NCBI RefSeq assembly: GCF_004364315.1
Contig: NZ_SOBR01000009.1
Span: 40,230 to 104,229, forward strand
Source of the DNA: Chromohalobacter marismortui
Lineage (GTDB): Bacteria > Pseudomonadota > Gammaproteobacteria > Pseudomonadales > Halomonadaceae
Direction: 5' to 3'
DNA: 64,000 nt
Made by a program: the position numbers and the translations under genes. The notes under the pieces were generated by a model. The model saw only the letters and a program-made list of their open reading frames with translations. It was not told the DNA's origin and did not search any database. The first letter of the stretch is position 1. The number at the start of each line of letters is the position of its first letter. This document shows, one piece after another, positions 63,986 to 64,000 of the stretch.

Positions 63986-64000
63986 GCGCCGCACCTCGAA

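Larger units (their letters stand above)
63662..64000. other. Gene-free stretch after pssA leading to a stable-RNA type promoter
   Basis: No coding frame here looks real. The stretch holds a pair of DnaA boxes and, at its end, a strong promoter pointing out of the window. The placement suggests an rRNA or tRNA operon just downstream. Confidence 0.5.

Noticed and set aside
63722..63994. A 90-codon frame on the minus strand after pssA
   Set aside because: It crosses the strong promoter and part of the DnaA-box pair, is Arg/His-rich like non-coding GC DNA, and has no ribosome site.

Overview
The window is chromosomal DNA from a gammaproteobacterium, most likely a member of the Halomonadaceae (Chromohalobacter/Halomonas). 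The evidence is high GC, gamma-type gene orders (ispB-rplU-rpmA-obgE-proB-rpsT-murJ-ribF-ileS-lspA-fkpB-ispH; bamD divergent from rluD-pgeF-clpB; ilvIH with ilvY/ilvC), and acidic protein tails such as that of ObgE. The species is inferred from style, not proven.

Layout. 1-4.4 kb: end of a pgaABCD operon for poly-N-acetylglucosamine biofilm polysaccharide. 4.5-7.6 kb: nitric oxide module, NorR divergent from flavohaemoglobin Hmp, with three NorR-type sites and a sigma-54 promoter visible between them. 7.7-12.3 kb: a 2-oxoglutarate/Fe(II) dioxygenase, a PAS-GGDEF-EAL protein, a degenerate RmlD-like reductase and a PlsC acyltransferase. 12.4-14.1 kb: fabA-fabB. 14.3-16.2 kb: a second PAS-GGDEF-EAL protein.

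16.1-25.3 kb: a stress/light-type cluster on the minus strand. It holds a MerR regulator, photolyase, NTF2-like protein, SDR, FAD amine oxidase, DUF1365, a CFA-synthase-like methyltransferase and DUF2878, with a CbiX-like chelatase and a TIGR01777 epimerase beside it. The regulator resembles cobalamin-dependent LitR/CarH proteins but has lost the cobalamin motifs. Its own upstream region holds two TGTAC boxes with an N12 spacer. 25.3-30.5 kb: rapA, an Lgt-like/thioredoxin fusion, two small hypotheticals and tRNA-Pro(CGG).

30.5-43.0 kb is a dense housekeeping block for isoprenoids, ribosomal proteins, proline, lipid II flipping, flavins and lipoprotein processing. 43.1-49.3 kb holds two tandem sets of type IV minor pilin genes. 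The first ends in an AT-rich 589-residue PilX-position protein with a predicted beta-solenoid, and no pilY1 lies in either set. 49.4-57.7 kb: thiO, nadE, bamD, rluD, pgeF and clpB with a sigma-32 promoter. 57.7-62.7 kb: a long leader with an IS-end-like hairpin, then ilvIH, ilvY and ilvC. 62.8-64 kb: pssA, an inverted pair of perfect DnaA boxes, and a strong promoter with stable-RNA character at the very end.

The parts most worth following up are the minor-pilin locus with the solenoid protein, the LitR-like stress cluster with its operators and Ser-substituted methyltransferase, the rpsT leader hairpin, and the DnaA-box pair. No CRISPR array, prophage or intact insertion sequence was seen.
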